NCBI GenBank assembly: GCA_035048815.1
Contig: JAUCBN010000020.1
Coordinates: forward strand, 5,091,501-5,155,500
Direction of reading: 5' to 3'
Origin: Abelmoschus esculentus
Taxonomy: Eukaryota > Streptophyta > Magnoliopsida > Malvales > Malvaceae
Length of the DNA: 64,000 bases
Below are positions 33,924 through 46,043 of the stretch, in pieces; the stretch's first letter is position 1, and each line of letters starts with the position of its first letter. The translations under genes were made by a program, and so were the position numbers. The notes under the pieces were generated by a model. That model saw only the letters and a program-made list of their open reading frames with translations. It made no database searches and was not told where the DNA came from.

Positions 33924-36473
33924 CATGTTACTGGTGGAGTGCATGCAAATGCATCTCCCAAGATGATTCTCTCTTGTTGGCCAAAATTATAAATCGGTTG
34001 TGGGCCACTCCCTTTTGCTGTGTGTCCATCCATCTTGAACTTGATCTTTTTGCCAAATAACCTGCCGAGTAGACTGCCAAGGCAGGATATTTTTGTGTCT
34101 ACTGTGTGGATGGTCTTGCACTCCGCTGCATCATCATATTTTTTTAGGTTGTGGAATGCATTGAGTTTGACTTATTGGTCATTAACCTTCATTATCAACT
34201 CTCCTTTTTTCACATCAATTAAAGTGCTTCCAGTTGGGAGGAAAGGTCTCCCCAGGATGATAGGTGCATTATCATCTTCTTCACAATCAAGGACAAGAAA
34301 GTCAGCAGGAAAAATAAATTTATCGACTCTTACCAGTATGTCCTCGATTTTGCCTTCTTGTTGCACATATGATCGATCAGCTAGTTGGAGCATAACTGTT
34401 GTAGGTTTCTCCCTTCCTATTCCAAGCTTTTGGAAGATAGATTTGGGCATTAGATTGATGCTTGCTCCAAGGTCGCATAGGGCCTTACCTTCATAATTTT
34501 TACCTATCGCACAAGGTATGATAAAGCAACCAGGGTCTTTCAATTTCGGTGGCATGCGATTGTGTAGCATTGCCATGCATCCCTCAGTAGCAGCCATTGT
34601 TTCAAACTCACCTATTCGTTTCCTCTTAGACACCATGTATTTTAAGAACTTGGCATAATTAGGCATTTGTTCAATTGCCTCTACGAATGGTATGTTGATG
34701 TGGACTTGCTTTAAAATATCAAGGAATTTCTTGAATTGCTGGTCTTGTTTTTGCTTTTTCAATCTTTGTGGGAAAGGTGGTGGTGGTCTCATCTCGTCCA
34801 GGGTTTCTTTAGTTTGGAATTTAATACCTGGCACCACTGGGTTGTTGCTGTCTCGGCAGGATGTTCAGGAGCTGTTGTGCTTTCTGCCGGGGCAGTGTTA
34901 TCTGAATCAGTTTGCTCAGCCTCTTCTTTTGCTGGATCTACTGATGGAATTTGGCTTATTGGAATCTTTTCCTTCAGCTGTAGACCACTCCTAGTAGTGA
35001 TTGCTTTGCACTGTTCATGGCCCATTACGTTAGCAACTTCAGTAATGTTAGGTAGTCCTCCTTGTGGTCTAGTATTTATATTTTGAGAAAACTGTCCAAC
35101 CTGGGTTTCTAGAGTTTTAATGGCCGCTTCTTGATTCTGCAACCTCAACTCAGTTCTATTCATAAAAGCATCTGTCCTTTTGATGAAATTACTGTTCTCT
35201 GCCATGTATGACTCTGTTTTCATCTAAAGGCTTTAAGAGTGTTCTCCAATGAACTTACCGGTTGCTACTGCATCTGCGACGACGGCATTGGTTGCTGGAC
35301 CTGCTGCTACGGTAGATGTTGGATTGGTTGCTGGAATACTGAAGGTTGGGTGGTTGGGTTTAAGGCATTGTTAGGATTGCTCCATGACAGGTTTGGATGC
35401 CTCTTCCATGAGGGGTTGTATGTGTTGGACATCATATTAGTTCGGTTGTAGTTTCCAACATACATACCGGTTTCTTGATTCATACACTCAGAGGGACTGT
35501 GGTTGCCTCCACATAAGTCACAATAAGAATCAATCACCTTAACCTCACGGGTATTTTGCTGTAATTGCAAGTTTTGCACCATCTTTGTAAGAGAGGCCAA
35601 TTATGCTGCCACTGAATTTGATGTGTCTAATTCATTCACCGTGGCTTGGTGTCTTACTCCTCCTCGCCTAGATGTAGGGAATTGAAAATCATTCTTCGCG
35701 AGTTTGTTTAGTATCTCAATAGCTTCCTTAGGTGCTTTATCAAGGAGTGTTCCGTTTGCCGAGGCATCTAACATCATCCTTGTCGGGGCATTTGTGGCAT
35801 TATAGAACATGGTCACTTGTGTCCATAGGGGAAATCCATGCAAAGGAAACTTGTGCAATAGCTCCCTGTAGCGCTCCCATGCCTCGTACATAGGTTCGTC
35901 ATCTGCCTGTCGAAAAGAAGTGATTTCATTACGAATTCTATCATATAAATTTGTAGGGTTAAAACGAGTAATAAAATCACGGTAGAGTTCACTCCAAGAT
36001 CCAATAGATCCTGCTGGAATGCTATTTAGCCAGGCTTTCGCCCTATCCCTCAGTGAATAGGGGAATAACTTCAATCTCAAGACATCTTCATGGACTCCTT
36101 GGATTTTAAAAGAATTGCATATCTCCATGAAGGACTTGAGATGTTGCCTTGCATCTTCAGTTACAGACCCACCAAATTGTCCAATAGTGTTAAGCATATT
36201 GAATATGACAGGTTTCAGTTCAAAGTGGGCTGCTTCTATCTCCGGTGTAATGACTCCTGGGTTTAATCCATTTAAGTCCTCTTCCAGGAAGTCTCTGACA
36301 GTGAGCTGCCGCGGCCTTGGTGGCGGCGGAAGACCTCCATTACCGGCAGGTAAGTTTTGTCCTGTCGGGTAATCTGCCATAGTCTCTTGGATTTGTCTCC
36401 TCAACCGTAGCCTTGTTCGTTCAATCTCTGGGTTTAATTCGTACAAAGGGTTGGTTGGATTGGCCTTGTTCAT
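33924..36473 (-). pseudogene. Inner Athila gag-protease polyprotein fused to integrase tail (RT, RH and most of INT deleted)
   Basis: ATG at 36473 (MNKANPTNPLYELNPEIERT). Gag domain at residues ~50-290: LKPVIFNMLNTIGQF, LRLKLFPYSLRDRAKAWL, FITRFNP, ANGTLLDKAP. CCHC-like CDLCGGNHSPSEC near 35520. Stops occur at about 35580 (TAA), 35307 (TAG), 35270 (TAG) and 34172 (TAA), mostly at expected Gln codons, with frameshifts near 35225 and 34830. The protease carries KALCDLGASINLMPKSIF, where Asp of DLGA would be catalytic, and NAPIILGRPFL. After 34172 the frame continues through LNAFHNLKKYDDAAEC and crosses the deletion in frame near 34060 into FKMDGHTAK (integrase C-terminus), ending GDAFACTPPVT at 33924, as in the outer pol. 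Confidence 0.85.
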
Positions 36474-36553
36474 ACACCAAGAAAAACAAAAGTAAAATAA
36501 AAATAGAAAAAAAAAGAAACAAGAAAATAAAGAAAACAAAATTTAGTTGCCAA

Positions 36554-36571
36554 TCCCCGACAACGGCGCCA
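36554..36571 (-). promoter_or_regulatory. Primer-binding site (tRNA-Asp type), inner Athila
   Basis: Minus strand TGGCGCCGTTGTCGGGGA, 6 nt inside the 5' LTR. The canonical Athila site is TGGCGCCGTTGCCGGGGA (tRNA-Asp), one mismatch. Confidence 0.85.
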
Positions 36572-36577
36572 AAAACT

Positions 36578-37900
36578 TGTCGCGTGTCAAAAGTGCGCGT
36601 TTAGTGCAAGTGGACACATTGAAAGTAATAAGTCATAAGTATTTATCGGATTATCGTCTCCACAGGGATTGGTATACTCAATATGTCTTCTTCGTCTTCT
36701 TGTTCTGTAGAAAGAAATAAAATAAAACACAAGTGATTTGGATTAACTAAAATAAAGTAACTAAGTAAAGTAAAGAGAATTGAATAATACAGAGAGATGG
36801 GTCAGGATCCAGTTGCGTTGTATTGTGGATTTGATTGACTTGTCTCTGCCCAATGCAATCATATATCTCTGCCTCGGTAGCACTGCAGATTACTGCCTTG
36901 GCAGCGACGATACTGTCCGCCGCGACAATCCCTTTCTCGTGGGTGGAGTTTACCAAAGTTCGGCAAAGTGTCCTTGGATGACTCCGCTTATCCCTAAGTC
37001 GAAGTACTGTTGATGACTAGTCCTTGATGATACCTCCCGGCGTGAACCAATTATACTCACCAGCCAATCTCACACTTCTTTTAGCCGCTGAAACTCTTAA
37101 CCTATCCCTAGGCCGAGTTAGTATTTCGCGATTGAAACACCTTACTTACCCCTTTCGTGAATCTAACTCTCCCGAGTCTAGATAAATGGATTACTCACAA
37201 ACTTCTCTCCCGAGATTGAATGTAAGAACAAGGAATAACAAAGGATAAGCAAACCTTGATAGTTTTATTGCATTGAAACAAAGACAAAGTACAATCTCCT
37301 CTCACAAATACTAACAACCTTCACCTAAACCCTAAGAAAGCTTAGAAATAGTTGAGAGAAAGAAAACAAAGTTTATGAATCGGCTCTCTCTCTAGGTATT
37401 TGTCTTTCATACATTGGACGGCTAGGTCTTTATATAGGCTAGACCTAGGGCAAACCTTTCCTAAGTAGAATACAACTTGGAGTAGGGAACAAGTCATGTA
37501 CATAGTTAAAATATTTCCAAGTTTAAATTCGACTAAGGGGCTTTCCCGCGTGGCCTTGTCTTGGGCTTTTCCTCATGCTAGCCAGCTCCGATCCATGTGC
37601 TTTAAGTCCAGACATGTACCTTGGATTTTTCTCTTCCAATCGCCTACAGTCTTGCTTTCTGGCTCTCAGCTGCTGCCTCGGCATCAGGTCCTGCCTCGGC
37701 CTTGTTGCTACCGCGGCACTGGTTCTCCTGCACAGATATAAAGATGCAGTAAAACTTGCCTTTTTCTGTAAATATGAGTTCTATGAGCTTAACTTCTAAA
37801 TATATCACATTAAGTACATGAATTGGTCCGAGTGGGTGTAAATTCGGTGATTAATGCCCATAAAAGGTTTAAAAAGTGATAGTGAGTTGAGCACTTATCA
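36578..37900 (-). repeat. 5' LTR of inner Athila
   Basis: 1323 bp, TGTCGCGTG...CACTTATCA on +. Partner of 29708-30995. It carries a ~34-bp segment near 37565-37600 that the 3' copy lacks. TATA-like TATATAAAG on the minus strand near 37432. Confidence 0.93.
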
Positions 37901-37905
37901 TCTTT

Positions 37906-39271
37906 CCTCGTCCCCAATTTCTTCGGTGGGCATTATTTCTATCCCGCCCGCGTCCTCAGCTTCCATGTTATCTACCCAGGCGGGATGAGTGTTGGGCCTG
38001 GCAGTGAAGTGAGGCTGCTGCATGAAAGAATCCATCTCCGACGAGAAACTCCTAATGAGTACCGAAGAGCCTGTTGCTCTCCTCTTGGATGGCCTTCTAC
38101 TCGCAGATGATGCCGCGATAGGCTCTTGTTGCGGAGATGGGCCAACGACGTAGAACGGTTGTGATGGTCCAGTGGAATAGAATGGCCTCGATTCTCCTGG
38201 GGCTGGAGTTTTTTCGGTGTATGGTGCAGCTGTGACAAACATATTTGGAGGAAATTCTGGGAACTGCACTCCTTGGTTGGGGAAGTTGGTGATCATCATC
38301 TGGGCTAAGGCATTGTTGAAATCCTTCTGGTACTTCATGTACCTTTGCTGTCTCAAATCCATGGCTGCCATCCTCTGAAGTATCTCCTGTTAAGTATCCG
38401 CTTTGGCAGTACTGTGGGAAGCAGCAAGTATGTCTGCCGTGTATTGGGCCCCGACAGTGGTATCAATAGTGCCTAGCATTGGAGTTGCTTGGACTGGTTC
38501 TGCCTGGGTTATTTGCATGACTTTGTGGCAGAACTCCCTTCTCCATCCGCGCCTGTGGACAGTAATCTCGTTTGTATCCTCGATTGGGACACCCGCGGCA
38601 GTGCAAAGACCCGTGATTAAATATGGAAAGTACAATGTCCCTTTTTCCTTCCTACCACATTCGTAGATTTCTTGTAGGATCAACTCTCCCACATTGATAC
38701 TTCTTTTGTTGATAATGGATTGGATGAGAACCAATCTCCTCTTAGCTACCGTGTTGTTATGGGATGTTGGGATGAGGCGTCGTTTTACGAACATGTTCCA
38801 CAACTTTGCCTCAAACCTTAGATTTTGTCTTGCCACGGAGCCTTTGTGTGATCTGGTTTCCCACTATGTGTTATCATAGCAAAGATCATCTTTGATAAGT
38901 TCATAGTCCTCGTTGCTGATGTCCTCTAGAAACGCTGAATGGTCATCACGAGCAGGTTGGAGGCCATATAACAAATTGATGGTGTTGGCATCAAGTTGAA
39001 CTAGTCTGCCCCGGGAGTGGACATAGATTGAATCTTCGCTTGGCACATGCGCGTAAAATTCTCTCACAATCGTGGCGTTGGCCTGGACGGGTTGTAAGTA
39101 GAAGATTTGCCATTCTTGATATGCTATTTTATCGAACAAGTAATGCTCGATTCCATAGTTCTTCGCATCTGAATGTTGGAATCCCTGTTCTTCCCAAAAT
39201 TGCCTTGCAACGAAGGATCTGTTGAAGCGTTCTTCAACAGCGGCGGGTGCGAATCTTTTGTAGGCTGCCAT
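37906..39271 (-). pseudogene. Outer Athila third ORF, N-terminal part
   Basis: ATG at 39271 opens MAAYKRFAPAAVEERF. The domain reads ARQFWEEQGFQHSD, ATIVREFYAHVPSEDS, ANTINLLYGLQ and ELIKDDLCYDNT. There is a stop at about 38864, then GSVARQNLRFEAKLW, KRRLIPTSHNNT, RRGWRREFCHKVMQI, and a stop at about 38390. The Pro/Ser-rich tail (QRMAAMDLRQQRYM, PTEEIGDEER) ends at the inner insertion. The C-terminus lies at 29707-29541. Homologous to 181-1738 and 33446-31911. One frame, with two stops and the insertion as damage. Function unknown. Confidence 0.82.
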
Positions 39272-39702
39272 GGGTATATATAAGCAAAGAGGTTTGTGAA
39301 AGTTGTTAAGAAATTTGAGAGAGATAAGCAAAGAATTCTAAGAAATCAAGAATGCAAAAGTGAATAGTTCAAAGTGAGAATGTGTTTATGTAGGCCTCGG
39401 CCTTGTACTGCCGTGTTTAACCCAACTAGCCGTTTTTCTAGCCGTTTGCATTGACTGCCGCGGCTAAAATTACTCCAAACTAGCCGTTATGTTGTTATGC
39501 CCGTTGGTAACTGCTGTGACCCTGACACTGTTCACTGCTACGACAGTGCCTTTTCTGTTATGGATAATTGCACCTTCATTCTTGATTCTTGACCTAAAAA
39601 AAATAAATACCAACAATAAAGATTAAAATGAAGACAAGAAGAGAAAGAAAAATGCTAAACTAAATCTAATTCTAGAAGTTCAATAAAATAAAGATAATAA
39701 AA
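39272..39702 (-). other. Spacer between outer pol and third ORF
   Basis: About 430 bp, A-rich on + near the pol stop; untranslated leader of the third ORF. Nothing else recognised. Confidence 0.6.
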
Positions 39703-42700
39703 TTAAGTCACGATCGGAGTGCGTGCAAGTGCATCTCCTAAGGTAATGGTCTCAATAGTCTTCATATCATGTAGGTCAGATTAGTGCTTCAAGCGTTGGC
39801 CATTCACTTTGAACTCATGCCCATCCCTTTTTGATTTGATCAATACTGCACCATGTGGATAGGCCTGAACAACTTCGAATGGGCTTGACCATCTGGACTT
39901 GAGTTTGCCTGGGAATAGTTTGAGCCTGGAATTAAAAAGGAGGACTTGTTGCCCCGGCAGGAACTGCCTCGGCACTAGCTTACGGTCATGCCATCTTTTA
40001 GTCTTTTCTTTGAAGATCTTGGCATTTTCATAGGCTGTTGCTCTGAATTCCTCTATCTCATTGAGGTCTAGCAGTCTTTTCTGGCCAGCTTTCTCCCATT
40101 CCATGTTCAAATTTTTTCACTGCCCAATAAGCTTTGTGCTCAATTTCCACGGGCAAATGGAATGCTTTTCCAAATACAAGCCTGTATGGAGATGTTCCCA
40201 ATGGGGTCTTGTATGCTGTCCTACATGCCCACAGGGCATCATCGAGATGATAAGACCAATCCTTTTGAGATGGGTTGACCACTTTTTCAAGGATTTGCTT
40301 TAATTCCCTGTTTGATATCTCGGCCTGCCCATTTGTCTGTGGGTGATAGGCTGTTGCAATTCGGTGTGTGATGCCTAATTTCTTCAGGGCTGCGACAATG
40401 AGTCTATTGTCGAAGTGTTTACCTTCATCACTAATTATCGCTCTCGGTACTCCAAATCTGGTGAAGATATTTTTCTTGAGAAATCTCTAAACAATCTTGG
40501 AATCATTGTGTGGTGTGACAATAGCTTCGACCCATTTTGATACGTAATCCACTACTACTCGGATGTAGAGATTCCCTTGAGATGTTGGGAATGGTCCGAT
40601 AAAGTCTATGCCCCAAACATCAAATAGATCTACTTTCAATACGGGTTGCAGTGGCATCTCATTACGTCTAGAGATATTGCCCGTGCGTTGGCATCGATCA
40701 CAGTGCTTGTAGTAAAGTTGTGCATCTTTGAAGAGTGTGGGCCAATAAAGGCCTGATTGAAGCACTTTGACGGCTATTCTGTTTCCTCCAAAATGTCCAC
40801 CACAGGGTGAATCATGGCATTGCTGGAGCACTTCTTTTTGCTCGTCCTCTGGAACACATCTTCTTATAACCCGATCTGCACATTGCTTGAACAAAAGAGG
40901 ATTGTCCCAAAAGTACTACTTCGCATTATGTAGGAACCTCTTTTTTTCATTATGGTTAAGGTTGTAAAGCAGAACACCACTAGCTAAGTAATTGACAAGA
41001 TCAGCATACTAGGGAGTGGCTGTGACTGCGGCAATGTCTTCTATCAATGTTTCCGAAATATACTTAATTACTTCCATGGCAGCACAGTTGTATACTGTCA
41101 CGGTCTCTGCCTCGGCAGATTCTTCTGCCGAGATTTACAGGATGTGTTTGTCTGGGAATGTGTCTTGTATTTCATCTAGTGTGTCAGTTTTCTCCCCAGC
41201 TTCTAATCTGGAAAGATGATCGGCACTTGGTTTTCCGTACCTTTTATGTCCTTGATATCTATGTCAAATTCTTGCAAAAGAAGGATCCATCTAATCAGTC
41301 TAGGCTTGGCATCCTTCTTTGAGAACAGGTACTTGATTGCCGAATGGTCGGTGTGGACAGTCACTTTTGTTCCAATAAGGTAGGATCGGAACTTATCAAA
41401 GGCAAAGACCACTGCTAGTAATTCCTTCTCTGTGGTGGTGTAATTGATCTGAGCATCATTGAGGGTTTTACTAGCATAGTAAATAACATGGAATAGGTTA
41501 TTCTTTCTCTGCCCAAGTGCTTCCCCGACAACATGATTACTTGCATCACACATTATTTCAAAAGGCAGGGTCCATTCTGGTGGGACTACAATTGGTGTGG
41601 TTATCAACTTCTCTTTGAGGGCTTCGAATGCTTTAGTGGATTCCTTGCTAAATTCAAATTTCCTGTCCTGTTCAAGCAAATTACACAAGGTTTTAGAAAT
41701 TTTTGAAAAATTACAGATAAACCTCCTATAAAAACCTACATGACCCAAGAAACTTCTAACTCCTTTGACTGAAATTGATGGGGGCAATTTCTTTATCACA
41801 TCTATCTTAGCCTTGTCAACTTCAATTCCTTATGATGAGATTTTGTGGCCCAAAACTATGACTTCATTCACCATAAAATGGCATTTTTCCCAATTGATAA
41901 CTAAATTGGATTCCTCACATCTTTGTAGCACCTTCTCTAAATTGCCGAGGAAATGAGTAAAAGTGTCTCCAAAAACTAAAAAATCATCCATGAATATCTC
42001 CAGGAAGTCTTCGACCATGTCGTGAAAAATTGCCATCATGCATCTCTGAAACGTTGTCGGGGCATTGCAAAGACCGAACGACATTCTTCTAAATGCATAT
42101 GTCCCATACGGGCAAGTGAAGGTGGTTTTTGCCGGGTCTTTAGCGTCTATGGCAATCTGATTATAACCTGAATAACCATCAAGAAAACAGTAAAAGGGCT
42201 TACCAGCAAGCAAGTCTATCAAAACTTTCATCAATGAAAGGCAATGGAAAATGATCCTTTTTTGTTGCCTTATTTAATTTACGGTAATCCATACAAACCC
42301 TCCAACCGGTCACAGTACTGGTTTGGATGAACTCATTGTTTTCATTGGTTATTAACGTCATGCCACCTTTCTTGGGTACACATTGTACCGGGCTTACCCA
42401 TGCACTGTCAGAGATAGGATAGATGATTCCAGCATCAAGCCATTTGATTATTTCCTTACGTACTACCTCCTTCATGGCATGGTTAAGTCTCATCTGGGCC
42501 TCAACAGTGGGCTTATGATCTTCCTCTAAAAGAATTTTGTGCATGCAAACGGCTGGGCTTATTCCCTTCAAGTCATCAATTGACCACCCAATTGCCTTCT
42601 TGTGTTGTCGCAGCATCTCTATCAAGTTGTGTTCCTGTTCTGGCTGCAAATCAGAAGAAATAATTACGGGCATTGTGTGGTTGGATCCCAAATAAACATA

Positions 42701-43907
42701 CTTCAATTTGTCAGGTAAAGGTTTTAATTCAATAACTACTGGTTCCTCACCTGAAGTTTTTTCATCCATACTTGGGTAATTTAAAGGTTCAAAGTACTTA
42801 CCTGGAAGGTGTGTTGTCCAGCTGATCTCCTCAATCTCTTTTGTTTCATCATCTTTGGGCATATTGTCCAAGATTCTGTTGTAACAGTCATCAACTGTAC
42901 TACCGAGGCAGTGGTTGCTGAGACAGGGTATTGCACTGTCTGCATCCGTGGTGCATATCATCTGGCACTCCTCTGAATCATCATGTCTTTTCAAAATCTG
43001 GAAAACATTGAGTTTGACTTGTTGGCCATTAACCCTCATTGTCAATTCTACTTTTTCCATATCGATAAGAGTGCGTCCAATAGCTAGAAAAGGTCTCTCC
43101 AGGATGATCGGTGCATTGTCATCTACCTCACAATCAAGAATAAGAAAGTCAGCTGGAAAAATAAATTTATCCACCCTTACCAATATGTCCTCGATCTTTC
43201 CTTCAGGATGCACATATGATCTATCTACCAATTGGAGCATCACAGTTGTAGGTTTTGCCCTTCCTATTCCAAACTTTTGGAAAACAGATTTAGGCATCAA
43301 GTTTATGCTTGCTCCAAGATCACATAGGGTCTTTTCTTCGTAGTGAAACATCCAGGATCCTTCAATTTAGGAGGCATGCGATTATGAAGCATGGACATGC
43401 ATCCTTCGGTTGTGGCAATGGTTTCAAACTCACCAAGCCTTCTTCTTTTGGACACAATGTATTTTAAGAATTTAGCATAGTTTGGCATATGTTCTATTGC
43501 CTCAACTAATGGAAAATTAGTGTACTTGCTTCAGGATGTCTAAGAACTTTTTGAATTGATACTCCTACTTTTGCCTTTTCAACCTATGTGACAAAGGTGG
43601 TGGGGGTCGCATTTCCTCTAGTGTTTCATTAGTTTGGATTTTAATGCCTGATACCACTAGTATGTCTACTTCTTCAGCTGTTGGTCATGGAATTGCCGAC
43701 TGCTCTGCCGAGGCAGGTTCACTTAGTTCAACATCTAAATCCGTTTTATCTGGTTCTTCTTGTTCCACTAGTGGGATTTTGTCTGTCGAACTGCCTGCTA
43801 CTTCTTTAAGTTTTCAGCCACTCCTAGTAGTGATTGCATTACATTGCTCATGGCCCATTCCCCTTGCAACTTCAGTATTGCTGGGTATCCTCCTTGTGGA
43901 CTAGTAG
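39703..43907 (-). pseudogene. Outer Athila pol: protease, RT, RNase H, integrase, broken
   Basis: Degraded gag-pol linker to about 43490 (MPNYAKFLKYIVSKRRRLG), then a frameshift. Protease DLGASINLMPKSVF has its Asp codon near 43321. RT spans about 42600-41830: LRLNHAMKEVVRKEI-like start, GWRVCMDYRKLN, a frameshift at 42234-42200, CFLDGYSGYNQI and catalytic FMDD at 41983-41994. An in-frame TAA follows near 41830. RNase H (41799-41203) has IMCDASN, TTTEKELLAVVFA and VHTDHSAIKYL; frameshift near 41220. Integrase has the H-H-C-C finger (about 40790-40680), WGIDFIGPFP and VVVDYVSKW, a stop at 40487, then SDEGKHF, NGQAEISNREL and KTPLGTSPY, and a frameshift near 40100. An early TAA at 39781 precedes the original end (GDALARTPIVT, stop at 39703). 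All three integrase acidic residues and the RT aspartates remain. Confidence 0.88.
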
Positions 43908-45272
43908 TCATGTTTTGAGCAAACTGCCAACTTGAGTTTCCAGTGTTTTAATGGCTGCCTCTTGGTTTTGCAACCTCATCTCAGTTCTGTTCATGAAAGC
44001 ATCAATTCTTTTAATGAAGTTACTATTCTCAGCCATGTATGGTTCTGTTTTCATCATGAAGGCTTTAGGAGAATTTTCTAATGAACTTGTAGGCTGCTGT
44101 TGAGACATCTGCTGCTGCGACAGTGGTTGTTGTCCCTGCTGCTGTTGCGGATTCAGAGCATTGTTAGGATTACTCCATGAGAAATTTGGATGCCTTTTCC
44201 ATGCCAGATTATATGTATTGGACATCATGTTGTTGTTCCGTTTGTAATTTCCCACATACAGGCTAGATTCTTGATCCTGCATGCAGTCAGAAGAACTATG
44301 GTTACCTCCACATAAATTACAAGAAGAATCTATTACCTTGACCTCATGGGTATTATTTTGCATTTGCATATTCTGAACCATCTTAGTAAGAGAGGCCAAT
44401 TGTGTTGCCACAGAATTGGATGTTTCTAACTCGTTTACTGTGGGTTGGCGTCTCACCCCTCCTCGCCTAGATGTAGGGAATTGGAAGTCATTCTTTGCAA
44501 GTTTGTTCAAAATTTCTATAGCTTCCTCTGGTGGTTTGTCGAGGAGTGTCCCATTGGCAGAGGCGTCTAACATCATCCTTGTTGGGGCATTGGTTGCGTT
44601 GTAAAACATAGTTACTTGTGTCCAAAGTGGAAATCCATGCAAAGGTAACTTTTGTAATAGCTCCCTATATCGCTCCCATGCCTCATACATTGTTTCATCA
44701 TCTGCCTGCCGAAAAGAAGTAATTTCATTACGTATACGATCATATAGATTAGTAGGATTGAAACGTGTAATGAAATCATGACATAGTTCACTCCAAGATC
44801 CTATAGATCCTGTTGGAATGCTATTTAACCAAGTCTTTGCCCTATCCCTCAGTGAATAGGGAAACAGTTTCAGTCTCAAGACATCTTCATGGACTCCTTG
44901 GATGTTAAATGAATTACATATCTCCATGAACGATTTAAGGTGTTGCCTTGCATCTTCAGTTACTGACCCACCAAACTGTCCAATGGTATTGAGCATATTA
45001 AACATGACAGGTTTTAGCTCAAAGTGGGTTGCTTCGATTTCTGGTGTAACAACTCCTGGATTTAACCAGTTCAAATCCTCTACCAGGAAATCCCGAACTA
45101 TAAGCTGCCGCGGCAATGGTGGCAGTGGAGGTCCTCCATTGCCAGCAAGTAAGTTCTATTCTATTGGAATATTTGTCATAACTGCTCGGATTTGTCTTCT
45201 CAACCTTTGTTGTGTGCGTTCAATCTCTGGATCTAGCTCGTACACAGGATGACTTGGGTTGGCCCTGGTCAT
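43908..45272 (-). pseudogene. Outer Athila gag, broken
   Basis: ATG at 45272 (MTRANPSHPVYELDPEIERT). One amber stop occurs in frame after MTNIPIE, at an expected Gln, near 45159; the frame is then open for 402 codons to 43908. Capsid-like domain: LKPVMFNMLNTIGQF, RLKLFPYSLRDRAKTWL, ITRFNPTNLYDRIRNE, YREL. Zinc-knuckle-like CNLCGGNHSSSDC near 44300. It ends with a Gln-rich stretch and TLETQVG before a frameshift. Closely related to the inner gag. Structural protein of the virus-like particle; this copy needs stop readthrough. Confidence 0.88.
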
Positions 45273-45348
45273 ATACCAGTAAAAACCGAAGTTAAATAAA
45301 ACTAACTTAAGACTCGAGAAAATAAAGATAACAAGATTTAGTTGCCAA

Positions 45349-45366
45349 TCCCCGGCAACGACGCCA
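45349..45366 (-). promoter_or_regulatory. Primer-binding site (tRNA-Asp type), outer Athila
   Basis: Minus strand TGGCGTCGTTGCCGGGGA, 6 nt from the LTR end at 45373; one mismatch to the canonical Athila tRNA-Asp site. Confidence 0.85.
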
Positions 45367-45372
45367 AAAACT

Positions 45373-46003
45373 TGTTGCGTGTAAAAAGGGTTGCGCAATT
45401 TGTGCAAGTGAACACGTCGCAAGTAATAAAGTGATAAATATCGAGTATTGTCTCCAAAGGGATTGATATACTCAATATGTTTCCTTTGCTCTTCTCGCTC
45501 TGCAAAAGAAATAAAGTAAAAACACAGATTAATTGGTTGTCTTGAATTAACTGAAAACAACTTGAATAATAAAGAGAAAATAGAGAGTGGAAATAAAATC
45601 AGATTGAGAGAATGGGCATGATCCAGTTATGTCGTATTATGGATTCAATTGACTTGTTTCCGTCAAATGCAACTACACTCTTGGGTGGACTTAATCAAGG
45701 TTCGGCAAAGTGTCCTTGGATGAACCCGCTTATCCCTAAGTAGAAGTACTGTTGATGACTAGTCCTTGATGATACCTCCCTGCGTGAATCAACTATAACC
45801 ACCAACCAATCTCACACTTCTTTTAGCCGCTGAAACTCTAACCTATCCCTAGGCCGAGTTAGTATTTTCCAGCTAGAAAAATACTGTACTAATTCCTTTC
45901 TTGAATCTAACTCTCCCGATACTAGATAAATAGATCTCTCACAAACTTCTATCCCGAACTTGAATGCAAGAACAATGAATGGCAAAGAATAACCAAACCT
46001 TAA
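45373..46003 (-). repeat. 5' LTR of outer Athila, proximal fragment (copy a)
   Basis: Matches the first ~650 bp of the 3' LTR from 27351. It lacks the block holding CTACACTGCCTCG through GTACGTCCGCC seen in the other copies, and breaks off at CCTTAA (about 46003). There it joins a ~36-bp piece that matches internal sequence near 29365-29400. Confidence 0.8.
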
Positions 46004-46043
46004 ATTGCTCCCTTTCATGGCAGGGTCGCGGCAGTGAAACATG

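Larger units (their letters stand above)
29708..37900 (-). mobile_element. Inner Athila-like element, non-autonomous (gag-protease-third ORF)
   Basis: Minus-strand element: 5' LTR 37900-36578, tRNA-Asp primer site 36571-36554, gag-protease ORF 36473-33924, third ORF 33446-31911, polypurine tract 31009-30996, 3' LTR 30995-29708. Compared with the outer element, about 3 kb holding RT, RNase H and nearly all integrase is missing. It is nested in the third ORF of the outer element. The LTRs differ at only about 1 percent of sites by eye plus one ~34-bp indel, so it is the youngest insertion recognisable here. It would need enzymes from a relative to move. Confidence 0.92.

Noticed and set aside
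33447..39271. Retroviral envelope gene in the third-ORF position
   Set aside because: No signal peptide, furin-like site or membrane segment in any of the three copies; similarity is to the plant transposon-protein family instead.
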